NCBI RefSeq assembly: GCF_016907695.1
Contig: NZ_JAFBCK010000001.1
Span: 4,638,001-4,702,000 of the forward strand
From: Actinokineospora baliensis
GTDB lineage: Bacteria; Actinomycetota; Actinomycetes; Mycobacteriales; Pseudonocardiaceae
DNA length: 64,000 nt
Reading direction: 5' to 3'
Below the pieces are notes generated by a model. It ran no database searches, was not told where the DNA came from, and was given only the letters and a program-made list of their open reading frames with translations. The translations under genes and the position numbers were made by a program. This document shows, piece after piece, positions 16,273 through 24,895 of the stretch (position 1 is its first letter; each line of letters begins with the position of its first letter).

Positions 16273-17424
16273 TCAGGGGGTGAAGACGACCTCGGGGAAC
16301 CGGGGTGACGGGCCGTCCAGGAGGTGGCCGGTGTGGCGCAGGTGCCGGTCGAAGAAGGCCGTGGGGTAGGCGCGTTGCACCGCGACCGACCTGTCCGGGG
16401 CCACGGTACCGATCTCGGCCTCGACTTGGGCCTGGTTCAAGCCGAGCAGGGGGGCCGCCTGGGGGAGCAGCACCGCGAGGTCGCCGTAGCTGCCGTGCGC
16501 GGCGCCGGTGAGGGTGATGTCGCGCTTCCAACCCCGCAGGTTGGACCAGAACGTCGCCAGGTCCGGCAGGGTCTGCCGGGACGCGCGGGCGTTCATCAGC
16601 AGGTACGGGCGGTCCAGGCCCGCGGTGACGACCGGACCGGTGACCGCGCCGTCCACGCCGATGCCCGCCCGCACGCGCGGGTCGGCGAACAGTGTCGCGG
16701 CGGTTGTGGTCGCTCCGGCCGAGTAGCCGAACATGCCGACCCTGGCCAGGTCGATCCCGCCGCGCAGGCCCCGGGGGAGCGGGTGCCCGTCGACGTCGGG
16801 GTTGCCGCCCGCGTCGAGCGCGGTGAGCTGGTCGAGCACGAACCGGACGTCGGCGACCCTCGCCCCGGCCATCGCCTCGCCGGTGGCCGGGCCGTCGGGC
16901 ACCGGCGAGCTCACCCGGCCGCCGGGGAACTCGACGAGACCGTCGTGGGTGTGGTCGATGGTGACCACGAGGAAGCCCCGGCTCGCCAACTCCTCGACCA
17001 CCGCGGTGTTGGCCGAGCGGAAGGAGTCGTTGCCGGGGGAGTAGAGCACGACCGGCAGCCTGCCGCACCGGTCGACCGGTGCGCCGTCGTGGCCGTGGGT
17101 GTCCGGGACGCGCAGATCTCCTGGCGCGACACCGTTGTCGATGGCGTACTGGGCCGCGGCGGCGGGCGGGAGCCAGGGGACGACGGGGTGGCGCTCGGTG
17201 TCGCGGGCGGGGTACCAGAGGCTGATCATCAGTTCCCTCGGCGCATCCGGTGCGCCCCAAGGGTCGCGGCGGCCGTGGTCGACCAGGTGCAGTGCTGTGG
17301 TGCCGACCGCGTGAGGACCGGTCGGCGGGGGCAGGGTGAGTGCGAGCGGGCTCGCGGTCGCGCCGGTGCCCAGTACCAGGCTCGCGGTGAGCGGGACCAC
17401 CGTTGCCAGGCGGCTGATTCGCAT
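16273..17424 (-). CDS. Secreted PAF-acetylhydrolase/PETase-like alpha/beta hydrolase
   Basis: 383 residues from ATG 17424, which has the strong ribosome site AAGGAGG. The signal peptide is about 1-25 (MRISRLATVVPLTASLVLG). The hydrolase fold shows the oxyanion region VVLYSPGN (125-132), the nucleophile Ser235 in GYSAG and the likely catalytic His in AAHGSYGD near 316. The layout fits the exported lipase/platelet-activating-factor acetylhydrolase-like esterases common in actinomycetes. It acts outside the cell on an ester; the substrate is unknown. It is divergent from the NarL-type kinase gene, with 159 bp between them. Confidence 0.85.
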   Translation of the reverse strand: MRISRLATVVPLTASLVLGTGATASPLALTLPPPTGPHAVGTTALHLVDHGRRDPWGAPDAPRELMISLWYPARDTERHPVVPWLPPAAAAQYAIDNGVAPGDLRVPDTHGHDGAPVDRCGRLPVVLYSPGNDSFRSANTAVVEELASRGFLVVTIDHTHDGLVEFPGGRVSSPVPDGPATGEAMAGARVADVRFVLDQLTALDAGGNPDVDGHPLPRGLRGGIDLARVGMFGYSAGATTTAATLFADPRVRAGIGVDGAVTGPVVTAGLDRPYLLMNARASRQTLPDLATFWSNLRGWKRDITLTGAAHGSYGDLAVLLPQAAPLLGLNQAQVEAEIGTVAPDRSVAVQRAYPTAFFDRHLRHTGHLLDGPSPRFPEVVFTP

Positions 17425-17583
17425 GAGGACCTCCTTGTGGACTCGGATGTCGCCGGTAACGATCGCCCTTCGCCCGCGCGGGTTCATCAGGCCGCGAGCC
17501 GGTTTCCCGACCGGGCGCCTCTGCCCTGGGGCGTACGACCGTGGGCTGATGTCCGGGCGACGGAAGTGCTCTAGCGTCGTGGC

Positions 17584-18708
17584 ATGCGCCACGGCTCGCG
17601 GTTCGGTCGGTGGGTCGACATCGCGGTCGTGGTCGTCCACGGCGTCGTGCTCGGTACCGCCCTGTTCGCCCAGAACAGTCCTAACGGGACCTTCCGGCTC
17701 AGTCCGGCCGGGATCGCCGCTGTGCCGGGCCAGATCGGACCGCTCGGTGTGCTCTGCCTTCTGCTCTCCTGCGCGGCTGTGCTCGGCCGCGAGAGGTGGC
17801 CGTTGACCTCCGCTGGGCTGCTCCTCGTGGCCACGTTGCCGCTGTCCTCCCCGTGGCCGGTCCTGCTGCCGTGGCTTCTGCTGCTCTATTCGGTCGCGGT
17901 CCGCTCGGACCGGCGGATCGGCGCCTTGACGCTGCTGGCTGCGCTCGCGACGACACTCGTGCACGGCAACGGCGCGCTGGCTCCTGCGGTCACCATGGTG
18001 ATCGCGTGGTCGGTCGGCGTGGCGGTGGGTGGGCGCCGGGCGGCGGTCGCCGAACGGATCCACCGTGCCGAAGCGGCGGCTGCGCGCGCGAGGCAGCGCG
18101 TGGTGGACGAGCGGTTGCGCATCGCAAGGGACCTGCACGACGTGATCGCCCACGGCATGAGCGTCATCACGGTGCAGGCGGGGTACGCGCACCTGGTGAT
18201 CGATGACCGGCCGGACGAGGCGCGCACCGCGCTCGGCGCGATCGAGACCACGGGGCGCGAGACCCTGGTGGAGATGCGCCGCCTGCTCGGCGTGCTGCGC
18301 GCGGAACCCGATGACGAGGGCGGACCGCCGGGTCTTGCCAACCTGGGTGAACTCGTGAAGCGGACCCGGGGCGCGGGCGTCGAGGTGGAGGTCGCGGTGC
18401 GCGGTGCGATCCGCGACGTCCCCGCGGGGGTGGACGTGTCGGCGTACCGGATCGTGCAGGAGGCGCTGACCAACGTGGTCAAGCACGCGAGCACCGACTT
18501 CTGCGCGCTCACCGTCGAGATCACCGGTGATGCGCTGCGAGTCGAGGTGGTCGACCGCGGTCGCGGCGGTACCGGCGAGGTCGGGCACGGCCTCGCCGGG
18601 ATGCGGGAGCGGGCGGCCGCGCACGGTGGGACGGTCGAGGCGCGGCCGGTGCCCGGTGGCGGGTTCGCGGTACGGGCCCGGTTCCCGTTCGCCGAGGTGC
18701 CCGCGTGA
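17584..18708 (+). CDS. NarL-type sensor histidine kinase
   Basis: 374 residues. About four to five membrane helices fill residues 10-150. HisKA_3 follows with the phosphoacceptor His185 in RIARDLHDVIAHG. The HATPase part has the N box VQEALTNVVKHA and the G2 region GHGLAGMRERAAAHGG. The gene ends in GTGA, overlapping the start of the response regulator, so the two are co-translated. The signal is unknown; with so little external sequence, an intramembrane cue is likely. Confidence 0.9.
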   Translation: MRHGSRFGRWVDIAVVVVHGVVLGTALFAQNSPNGTFRLSPAGIAAVPGQIGPLGVLCLLLSCAAVLGRERWPLTSAGLLLVATLPLSSPWPVLLPWLLLLYSVAVRSDRRIGALTLLAALATTLVHGNGALAPAVTMVIAWSVGVAVGGRRAAVAERIHRAEAAAARARQRVVDERLRIARDLHDVIAHGMSVITVQAGYAHLVIDDRPDEARTALGAIETTGRETLVEMRRLLGVLRAEPDDEGGPPGLANLGELVKRTRGAGVEVEVAVRGAIRDVPAGVDVSAYRIVQEALTNVVKHASTDFCALTVEITGDALRVEVVDRGRGGTGEVGHGLAGMRERAAAHGGTVEARPVPGGGFAVRARFPFAEVPA

Positions 18709-19343
18709 CCACGCGCGTCCTGATCGCCGACGACCAGGAGTTGATGCGGGCCGGGTTGTGCGGCATCGTCGACTCCGCCGACGACCTCACGGTGGTCGGC
18801 GCGGCCGAGAACGGCCTGCGCGCCGTCGAGTTGGCCCGCGACCTGCGCCCGGACGTGCTGCTCATGGACATCCGCATGCCGGTGCTCGACGGGGTGGCCG
18901 CCACCGCCCGGGTCACCGCCGCGACCGGGGCACGGGTGCTCATCCTGACCACCTTCGACCTCGACGAACACGTCCACGCCGCCCTGCGCGCCGGTGCCAG
19001 CGGGTTCCTGCTCAAGGACACGCCACCCCGCGACCTCCTCGCCGCGCTGCGCGTCATCGCCGAGGGCGACGCCCTCCTGGCCCCCACCATCACCCGACGC
19101 CTGATCGCCGAGTTCACCAAACTCCCGGCTCCCGCCCTCGGCGGGGTCCGGCTGCCGATCACCGACCGGGAACGCGAGGTGCTCGTCCTCGTCGCCCGCG
19201 GCCTGACCAACGCCGAGATCGCCGCACAACTGCACATCAGCCCCGGCACGGCCAAATCTCACGTCCGCAGCCTGCTGATGAAACTCGGCGCCCGCGACCG
19301 CGTGCACCTGGTGCTCCTCGCCCTCGGAGCGGGCCTGGGGTGA
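18705..19343 (+). CDS. NarL/LuxR-type response regulator
   Basis: 212 residues from GTG 18705. In the receiver domain (1-120), the acidic pair is in VLIADDQ, the phosphorylated Asp is Asp55 in LLMDIRMP and the conserved Lys is in LLKDTPP. The C-terminal LuxR HTH begins at LPITDREREVLVLVARGLTNAEIA. It is the partner of the kinase it overlaps. Targets may include the divergent esterase gene (inference from position). Confidence 0.92.
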   Translation: MTTRVLIADDQELMRAGLCGIVDSADDLTVVGAAENGLRAVELARDLRPDVLLMDIRMPVLDGVAATARVTAATGARVLILTTFDLDEHVHAALRAGASGFLLKDTPPRDLLAALRVIAEGDALLAPTITRRLIAEFTKLPAPALGGVRLPITDREREVLVLVARGLTNAEIAAQLHISPGTAKSHVRSLLMKLGARDRVHLVLLALGAGLG

Positions 19344-19442
19344 GAAGGTCACCGCACCCTGACAATCCGAGCCTGCCACTGAAATGTGCTGACCCAGATC
19401 GCGCGTTTCCGGCGGGAAAAGGTTCGGTTAATGAACGGGTGG

Positions 19443-19458
19443 GTGATGTGCTCATCAC
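19443..19458. promoter_or_regulatory. Small inverted repeat in the lectin upstream region
   Basis: GTGATG-TGCT-CATCAC is a perfect 6-bp dyad about 185 bp before the lectin-like gene. The 300-bp region 19344-19643 has no gene that I can support. The function is unproven. Confidence 0.3.
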
Positions 19459-19643
19459 TCGATCGGCGTTGCCGGGCTGCTGTCGGTGGGTGTTGTCCGC
19501 CGTCGTTGGGCGGTGTCGGTGCATCGGCGCGGCAACGGGGTGGCGGGCGGGTTTCGGCCTTGGCGAGGGCTCCCGTGGCCACGCCATGATGGCGGAGCAA
19601 GATCGTGATCTACGTTCCCCGGCGATGTGAGGAGAACAAGCCT

Positions 19644-19898
19644 GTGGCCAAGTACAAGACCTTCTACCAGGTCGGCGGCTTCAACGGCGGCTGGAGCCCG
19701 GACGGCACGTTGGAGATCAGCATCACCAGCCGCAGCGAGGTGATCGGAGCCTCGGCCCCCGCCACCGGGACGACGGTGACCTGGAGCGGCCCCAAGGGCA
19801 ACGCGACGGTGACGTTCTTCGACAACGGGGCCACCTTCCAGGGCACCGCCCAGTTCCCCAACGAGGGCCCGATCGGCTACCGGGGCGAGCGCATTTAG
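19644..19898 (+). CDS. OAA-like small lectin (single repeat)
   Basis: 84 residues from GTG 19644, with AGGAGAAC upstream. The pattern of one repeat of the Oscillatoria agardhii agglutinin family is visible: a starting YQV, a GGW segment (15-17), a TSRSEV stretch, the FQGTAQF strand and the signature EGPIGYRG at 74-81, matching the EGPIGF(R/K) carbohydrate-binding loop of that family. OAA-type proteins bind the branched core of high-mannose glycans, usually with two or four repeats; this protein has one, plus an insertion of about 12 residues in the middle. It has no signal peptide, as in known OAA lectins. I base the assignment on recalled family sequences. Confidence 0.65.
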   Translation: MAKYKTFYQVGGFNGGWSPDGTLEISITSRSEVIGASAPATGTTVTWSGPKGNATVTFFDNGATFQGTAQFPNEGPIGYRGERI

Positions 19899-19931
19899 CC
19901 ACATGCTCCACAGTGGACGGTGAGTGAGGCA

Positions 19932-19998
19932 GGGCCGGACTCCTCGACGACAGCGTCCCGCGGTGTCGACCAGACACCCGGTACCAGGAGTCCGGCCC
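19932..19998. repeat. Long-loop inverted repeat
   Basis: Two perfect 13-bp arms, GGGCCGGACTCCT at 19932-19944 and its complement at 19986-19998, are separated by 41 bp that can fold again. It lies 34 bp past the lectin-like stop and could act as its terminator. Confidence 0.45.
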
Positions 19999-20082
19999 AG
20001 CCGAGGCGTTTGGTTCGAAGGCCACCGAGGTGTCCGCAGCGGGATCACCCGCGAACGTCCACTCCGCGTCGGCCTCGACCTG

Positions 20083-20685
20083 TCACAGATCCGCTAGGGG
20101 GAGACCCAGTTCCGCGCACGTTTCCGCGGTTCCAGGGAAGACCCCGACCGTGCCGTCCTCGACGTCGTGGGCGTCATCACCCAGTACGCACGCCACCAGG
20201 TTGGGGACGGGCAGCGGTGCGGCGGTGGACGGCCACCAGTCGAACGCGTTGTCCGTCCAGCCTTTGCCGCAGATCGACAACGCGCGGCTGGCGACGTCAC
20301 CGCGGCCCTCCGGTCCGCCGCTGGAGCCGATGAGGGTGTGTTGTCCCGGTTCGGTCGTCGTGATGTCCGCGGTCCGGTAGCAGTAGGCCATCACCCGGTT
20401 GGTCGGTGCCGCGGAGAACCCAGGGCCTGGTGCTTTGGCGGACGAACCGGTTGTCGAGGGCGAGGCGGCCATCTCCACGCCCGACGGCCCCGATGGGCGC
20501 CCGGTGTTCGCCACGAGCACCACACCCAAAGTCACTCCCGCCACGCACGTGGCAGCCACCGCAGGCACGATCAGCCGCCGCCTGCGCAGCGACCTGGCCC
20601 CCTTCGCCTCGATCGTGTCCAAGTCCACCCGCAGCGGTGGTTCGTTGCCCAGAGCTGTCTCGAACACAGCTTTCTCGCGCTCCAT
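20083..20685 (-). CDS. Single-pass membrane protein paired with ECF sigma factor
   Basis: 200 residues from ATG 20685, which begins 5 nt after the sigma stop, so the two are coupled. Residues 1-35 are cytoplasmic and basic near the membrane (RSLRRRR), a transmembrane helix covers about 37-57, and the rest is an external Ser/Thr-rich linker plus a domain with four Cys (AYCYRTAD, SICGKGW, LVACVLGDD, AETCAEL). The position behind an ECF sigma gene and the short cytoplasmic N-terminus would fit an anti-sigma or sensor role, but I see no ZAS motif. Confidence 0.6.
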   Translation of the reverse strand: MEREKAVFETALGNEPPLRVDLDTIEAKGARSLRRRRLIVPAVAATCVAGVTLGVVLVANTGRPSGPSGVEMAASPSTTGSSAKAPGPGFSAAPTNRVMAYCYRTADITTTEPGQHTLIGSSGGPEGRGDVASRALSICGKGWTDNAFDWWPSTAAPLPVPNLVACVLGDDAHDVEDGTVGVFPGTAETCAELGLPLADL

Positions 20686-20690
20686 CGCTG

Positions 20691-21194
20691 TCAGCCCAGC
20701 CTTTCCTCTTCCCGCTGCTCGGCAGCGGGCTCGCTCAACAACGCTCGCAATGCGGACAGGCCCCGAGCGCACTGTGACTTCACCGTCCCCGCGCTGATCC
20801 CCAACGTCGTCGCGGTCTCGGCCACTGACAGATCGCCGTAGAACCGGAGCACCAGCACCGCTCGCTGCCGAGGAGGGATCTCCCGCAACGCCGATCGGAC
20901 GGCCAACACCTCTTCCGTAGCCACCGCGTCGACGGGACGCTCGGGCACCCCGTCCAGCACCTCGCCCCGTCGACGGCGGTGCGAGGCCTCGTCCACGGCC
21001 AGCCGCACGATCACTCGGCGTGCGTAGGCGTCCAGCCCTGCGCTCTCGATGCGATGCCAGTGCCGGTACAGCCGCAGCAACGCCACCTGGACCACGTCCT
21101 CGGCGCTGCGCCAATCACCGCAGACCAGAAACGCGATCCGCCGCCAGCGCAGCAGACGCCCCCGCACCGTCGAACCGAACTCCAGACGATCCAT
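20691..21194 (-). CDS. ECF sigma factor, SigE-like
   Basis: 167 residues from ATG 21194, with GAGAGGGTGGG upstream; the frame is open to 21617, but that part is antisense to the RibD-like gene. Region 2 includes SAEDVVQVALLRLYRHW, and region 4 includes REIPPRQRAVLVLRFYGDLSVAETATTLGISAGTVKSQCARGL. It matches the short SigE-type actinobacterial ECF factors. It is followed directly by a membrane protein gene that may control it. Confidence 0.9.
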   Translation of the reverse strand: MDRLEFGSTVRGRLLRWRRIAFLVCGDWRSAEDVVQVALLRLYRHWHRIESAGLDAYARRVIVRLAVDEASHRRRRGEVLDGVPERPVDAVATEEVLAVRSALREIPPRQRAVLVLRFYGDLSVAETATTLGISAGTVKSQCARGLSALRALLSEPAAEQREEERLG

Positions 21195-21357
21195 CCCACC
21201 CTCTCCCGTGCCCCTCAACCCGCCGATACAGCCGCTCACAACCACTCGGTTGCATCCACGACCAAACCAGTCGACAAGGTCCCCCAATTGGGGGAACGCC
21301 GTCGCGACGGTCAAGGCTGGGCTTTGGTTTTCCGCACGGAGACAGGGCAAGGTTCGA

Positions 21358-21939
21358 TCAGCGGCGGACCTGAAAGCGCAGGTGGAGCACCCGGTTGCCC
21401 TGAACCAGCACATCAGGGTCTTCCAGCAGGTGCTGCGCGTCGACCGACCCGAAGAAGCGCTTGCCGGACCCGAATACCACCGGAATGACATCCATGCGCA
21501 CCTCGTCCACCAGACCCGCGGCGAGCACCTGACCGCCGACGTCGCCCGCGGAGACCTCGACGATGCGGTCGCCCGCGAGCTCCTGCGCCTTGACCACGGC
21601 CGCCTCGACACCGTCAACGAAGTGGAATGGCGCCGCGGTGTCCCATCCCTCGGGAGCTGGCCGGTGCGTCACGACGACCACGTTGTCGATCCCGCCCGGC
21701 GGGGTCCCGCCCCAGCCGTCGGTCAGGTCGAAGACGTGGCGGCCGACGACGGTCACCCCGATCTGGTCCCAGTACGGCCGGATGCAGTCGAACGACGTCT
21801 GCGACACCTTCAATTCGCCGCTGTCGTCCAACGGCACGTCGCCGTTGGACAACCAGTCGAACAACGGCCCGGGCTGGTCATTCGCGTCCGCGATGAAGCC
21901 GTCCACCGACACCGAGCTGTACAGGACCACCTTGCCCAC
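21358..21939 (-). CDS. RibD C-terminal/dihydrofolate reductase-family protein
   Basis: 193 residues. The start MGKVVLYSSVSVDGFIAD and the later VVGRHVFDLTDGWGG and VFGSGKRFF segments are typical of the RibD_C/DHFR-like family that uses NADPH. Members next to regulators are usually uncharacterised reductases, not true folate enzymes. Its start lies inside the end of the shortened NB-ARC gene upstream, with about 62 bp overlap. Confidence 0.85.
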   Translation of the reverse strand: MGKVVLYSSVSVDGFIADANDQPGPLFDWLSNGDVPLDDSGELKVSQTSFDCIRPYWDQIGVTVVGRHVFDLTDGWGGTPPGGIDNVVVVTHRPAPEGWDTAAPFHFVDGVEAAVVKAQELAGDRIVEVSAGDVGGQVLAAGLVDEVRMDVIPVVFGSGKRFFGSVDAQHLLEDPDVLVQGNRVLHLRFQVRR

Positions 21940-23125
21940 AGGACTCTCCTCTGCTTGGGGATGCGCCCATCCTGGCCTGCCGTGAGTCGTCGCGCTTGTA
22001 GAAGATCAATCGGCGAGCGGCGGTATGGAGGTGGGTCGAGGTCAGGCCGGGGACCGCGCGGGTGAGGATGTGGGCGCGGATCAGCGGGTGCAGGCTCCAA
22101 CGGTCCAGGCCGGTGGACTGCAGCAGGTGGGCGTGCCGCAGGCTGCGGAGGTCGACTCTGACCTGGTCGACGGTGTGGTTGGCCAGATGGGCGGCGGTTT
22201 CGGTCGAGATCTCGGGTTCGGGGACCAGGCAGAGCAGGCGCAGGAGTCGCGCTTGTTCGGGGGAGTGGCGGAGTAGGCGTTGCCACGATTGATCGAACAC
22301 CGGCGCCAGAGCTCTCTCGCCCGCGGTGTATCCCTCGACGCCGGGAGCGGCGAGTAGTTGGCGGGCCAGTTCGTGCGCGGGTAAGCCGGGTTCGTCGGAG
22401 AGTAGGGCGGCGGCGATGTGCAGGGCGAGTGGGAGCCCTGCACAGACGCTGGCGAGTTCGTTGGTTGCTTGGGCACCCGTGATCTGGGAGAGCAGGGTGC
22501 GGGATGCCGTGGGGTCGAGGACCGGAAGTTCCAGACGCCGGGAGTGGGGCAGGTCTGGGGTCTCCCGGGTGGTCACCAGGGTTCGGTGGGGTCCCCGGCG
22601 GGGCAGCAGGTCACGCGCCTGGACCCCGGTCACCACGTTGTCGAGCACTAGCAACACCGCCCGCCCGCGGTCGGCCAAGTCATCAAGGACCCGGCCGAAG
22701 TCCCCGCCCTGCTCACCGATCGCCCGCACCAGCGGCCCGGCTGTCACCGGCTCCCCGTCCCCGGGCAGATCGACCCAGATCACACCACCGGGAAACCACT
22801 CCTGCGCCGACGCCGCCACACGGCGTGCGAGTGCGGTCTTGCCCACCCCGCCCATTCCGGCGATCACCGAGACGCGCCCGCCCGCGTCCGGAGCCAGATC
22901 AGCCAACACGCGGGCCACCTCGGCGCGCCTACCGACGAAAACCTCCCCGGCGATCTCGTTCTCCTGAAACCGGCGCGCCACAGGCGTTTGGGTCCGACCG
23001 GGGTGGAAGACGGCGTGACCGATGTGCCCGACCTGGGTCAGGTGCCCGGACAACTCGCTGGCGCAGTTGACAGTGTGGTGGTGTTCGGCCCCACGGAAGG
23101 CGAGCGGGTCCATGCTTCGACTCAT
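21878..23125 (-). CDS. NB-ARC STAND ATPase, apparently truncated (no TPR region)
   Basis: 415 residues. The N-terminus carries a motif related to the short amyloid-type sequences seen at the start of many actinobacterial NLR-like proteins (SGHLTQVGHIGHAVF). The NB-ARC core has Walker A AGMGGVGKTA, Walker B VLLVLDNVVTG, GLPLALHIAA and a winged-helix end with LRHAHLLQSTGLDRWSLHPLIRAH. Intact relatives continue into hundreds of residues of TPR repeats. Here the sequence loses family character after AARRLIFYKRDD and reads into the start region of the RibD-like gene. It may be a short functional version or a 3'-deleted remnant. Confidence 0.7.
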   Translation of the reverse strand: MSRSMDPLAFRGAEHHHTVNCASELSGHLTQVGHIGHAVFHPGRTQTPVARRFQENEIAGEVFVGRRAEVARVLADLAPDAGGRVSVIAGMGGVGKTALARRVAASAQEWFPGGVIWVDLPGDGEPVTAGPLVRAIGEQGGDFGRVLDDLADRGRAVLLVLDNVVTGVQARDLLPRRGPHRTLVTTRETPDLPHSRRLELPVLDPTASRTLLSQITGAQATNELASVCAGLPLALHIAAALLSDEPGLPAHELARQLLAAPGVEGYTAGERALAPVFDQSWQRLLRHSPEQARLLRLLCLVPEPEISTETAAHLANHTVDQVRVDLRSLRHAHLLQSTGLDRWSLHPLIRAHILTRAVPGLTSTHLHTAARRLIFYKRDDSRQARMGASPSRGESCGQGGPVQLGVGGRLHRGRE

Positions 23126-23263
23126 GTCGAACTTGTAGATCCGCGGCGGCTGATGTCTTTGCCCGCAAGACGTCCGCGCCGCGTCGACCTATGACCACCC
23201 CGTGGGCCAACCAAACGAACACCCCGGGTGCGGACCAGATCGCGCACCGGAGAGGGGGCACCC

Positions 23264-23962
23264 TTGACAGGAACCGAACCGGAGGTGTCGCTCGACGACA
23301 CCCAATCCGACTGCCGCCGCGAGGCCGACGCCGAACTGTGCGCCGTACTGGCCGCAGAGCGGTTCAGCGGCCCACTCTGGGAGCATTACGCCGAAGAACT
23401 CGCCAGGTACGGCTGCGCGGTGCTGTCGGCTTGGCTGCGCACGGGACTGATCGCAGCGGCATGCCGCAGGCACGGGCGACCGGTCGCACTGCCCACCGAC
23501 TGGACCGCCGACGACCAGTGGGAGATCGTCCTGGAAGCGGTGGCCAACGGGTTGGCGACGTTCCGCCTCTCACTGCTGGACGGCCGGTGGTCGGCCACCG
23601 CCGGGGCGTCGTTGCGCACCTACTTCGCCGGGAGTTGCGTGCGGGCCTTCCCGAACGTGCTGCGGGCGTGGACCCGGGAGCGACAACGGTGGATCCAGGC
23701 CGAACGCGTCTGGGCCTGGGCTGATCGGGACGTGCCGGTAGAGGCCTTCGCCGAGACCGACGCCGTGCACGAGCTCGAGGCGATGCTGGCTGACAGCCCG
23801 GAACGCACGAAGGCGGTGATGCGCTTGAGCTTCGAGGGGTACGCGGTTGCAGAGATAGCCGAAACGTTGGCGATGACCCCCGCGGCCGTCAGCGCTGTCC
23901 TGCACCGGAGTCGGACCAAGGCCCGCGAGGCCGGTCTGCTGGCAGCGCGGAGCAGCCGATGA
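23264..23962 (+). CDS. Sigma-70-family factor, divergent
   Basis: 232 residues from TTG 23264, chosen for the site GGAGAGGGGG just upstream; an upstream GTG at 23228 is possible. The N-terminal half is a weakly conserved region 2 (LRTYFAGSCVRAF...), and the C-terminal region 4 reads ERTKAVMRLSFEGYAVAEIAETLAMTPAAVSAVLHRSR. Its stop overlaps the next gene as ATGA, so two sigma-like proteins are made from one message. It is divergent from the NB-ARC gene. Confidence 0.7.
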   Translation: MTGTEPEVSLDDTQSDCRREADAELCAVLAAERFSGPLWEHYAEELARYGCAVLSAWLRTGLIAAACRRHGRPVALPTDWTADDQWEIVLEAVANGLATFRLSLLDGRWSATAGASLRTYFAGSCVRAFPNVLRAWTRERQRWIQAERVWAWADRDVPVEAFAETDAVHELEAMLADSPERTKAVMRLSFEGYAVAEIAETLAMTPAAVSAVLHRSRTKAREAGLLAARSSR

Positions 23963-24756
23963 ACAACCGGGAGCACCCCATCGACTACGTGTCCTTCACC
24001 AACCTGATCGAGCGTTCCTCTCTGGGCACCGACGGCGCGCGGGACCTGCGTTCCCGCACCACCACCGGCGCCGCGCTGCGCGCGACGACCTCGGCGGAGC
24101 GCCACTTCCACCGGGCCGACTCGTCGCGACCGTGGCTGGGACTGGAAGGTACGGCGCGGCACGAGGCGTGCGTTGACGCTGCGAAGAGCGGTGTCCGAGG
24201 CGCGTTGGACGTTCTCGTCGCTGAGCTGACTCCGTTGACGTGGCACATCGCGCGCGGCCATGGCCTCAACCGGGAATCCGCCGAGGCGGTTGTCCAAGCC
24301 GTGTGGTTGACGCTGCTACGCCACATCAAGGATGTCCAGGACTCGCGCGCGGTTGTCGGTTGGTTGATCACCACCACGCGCCGGGAGGCAACCCGCTACC
24401 GACGTGAGCACCCCGACACCTGGGCCGAGGAACCCACGACACTCTCGCCTCTGGCCGACCGGGACAGCAGGCTGTGGCACGCGTTCCACCAGCTCCCGAC
24501 ACGGTGCCAGGAACTGCTGCGCCTCACCGTGCTCGCGGGCCGGACCGAGTACGCCGCCGTCGCCGAGGTCCTCAACATCCCCCAAGGGGAAGTCGGACCC
24601 ACCCGCGGCCGATGCCTGGCCAGGCTGCGGGAACTGTACGCCGAATCCGACCCCGCCGCGCCTGTCGCGCAACCCACCCTGTTCTCGGCCCTGAGCACCA
24701 CGCTCGACGACGCTGACCCAATACCCGGCCACCTGATCCCGCACCTGACCGGCTGA
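23959..24756 (+). CDS. ECF-type sigma factor
   Basis: 265 residues. Region 2 includes PLTWHIARGHGLNRESAEAV and VQAVWLTLLRHIKDV. Region 4 includes LPTRCQELLRLTVLAGRTEYAAVAEVLNIP. About 70 residues precede region 2 without similarity that I recognise, and a tail of about 45 residues follows. It overlaps the preceding sigma-like gene by 4 bp. No anti-sigma gene is adjacent. Confidence 0.75.
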   Translation: MNNREHPIDYVSFTNLIERSSLGTDGARDLRSRTTTGAALRATTSAERHFHRADSSRPWLGLEGTARHEACVDAAKSGVRGALDVLVAELTPLTWHIARGHGLNRESAEAVVQAVWLTLLRHIKDVQDSRAVVGWLITTTRREATRYRREHPDTWAEEPTTLSPLADRDSRLWHAFHQLPTRCQELLRLTVLAGRTEYAAVAEVLNIPQGEVGPTRGRCLARLRELYAESDPAAPVAQPTLFSALSTTLDDADPIPGHLIPHLTG

Positions 24757-24833
24757 CCCACCCGCGCTCTCGTCCGGCGGACTCCACCGGGCGACAGCGC
24801 GGGTCCAGGATCGCGGTGGTTCGGTGTCGACAT

Positions 24834-24863
24834 TTGCCACAGCTAGGACAACTGTCCTACTAT
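24834..24863 (+). promoter_or_regulatory. TetR promoter and operator
   Basis: TTGCCA (24834-24839) and TACTAT (24858-24863), 18 bp apart, fit -35 and -10 boxes. Between and overlapping them is the perfect palindrome TAGGACA-AC-TGTCCTA at 24844-24859. It lies 37 bp before the TetR start, so autorepression is likely. Confidence 0.65.
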
Positions 24864-24895
24864 CGGGATGTGTCACAGTGGACCGGAGGTGTTGT

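Noticed and set aside
17425..18624. N-terminal extension of the esterase
   Set aside because: It is antisense to the kinase gene, and ATG 17424 has a strong ribosome site and a signal peptide.
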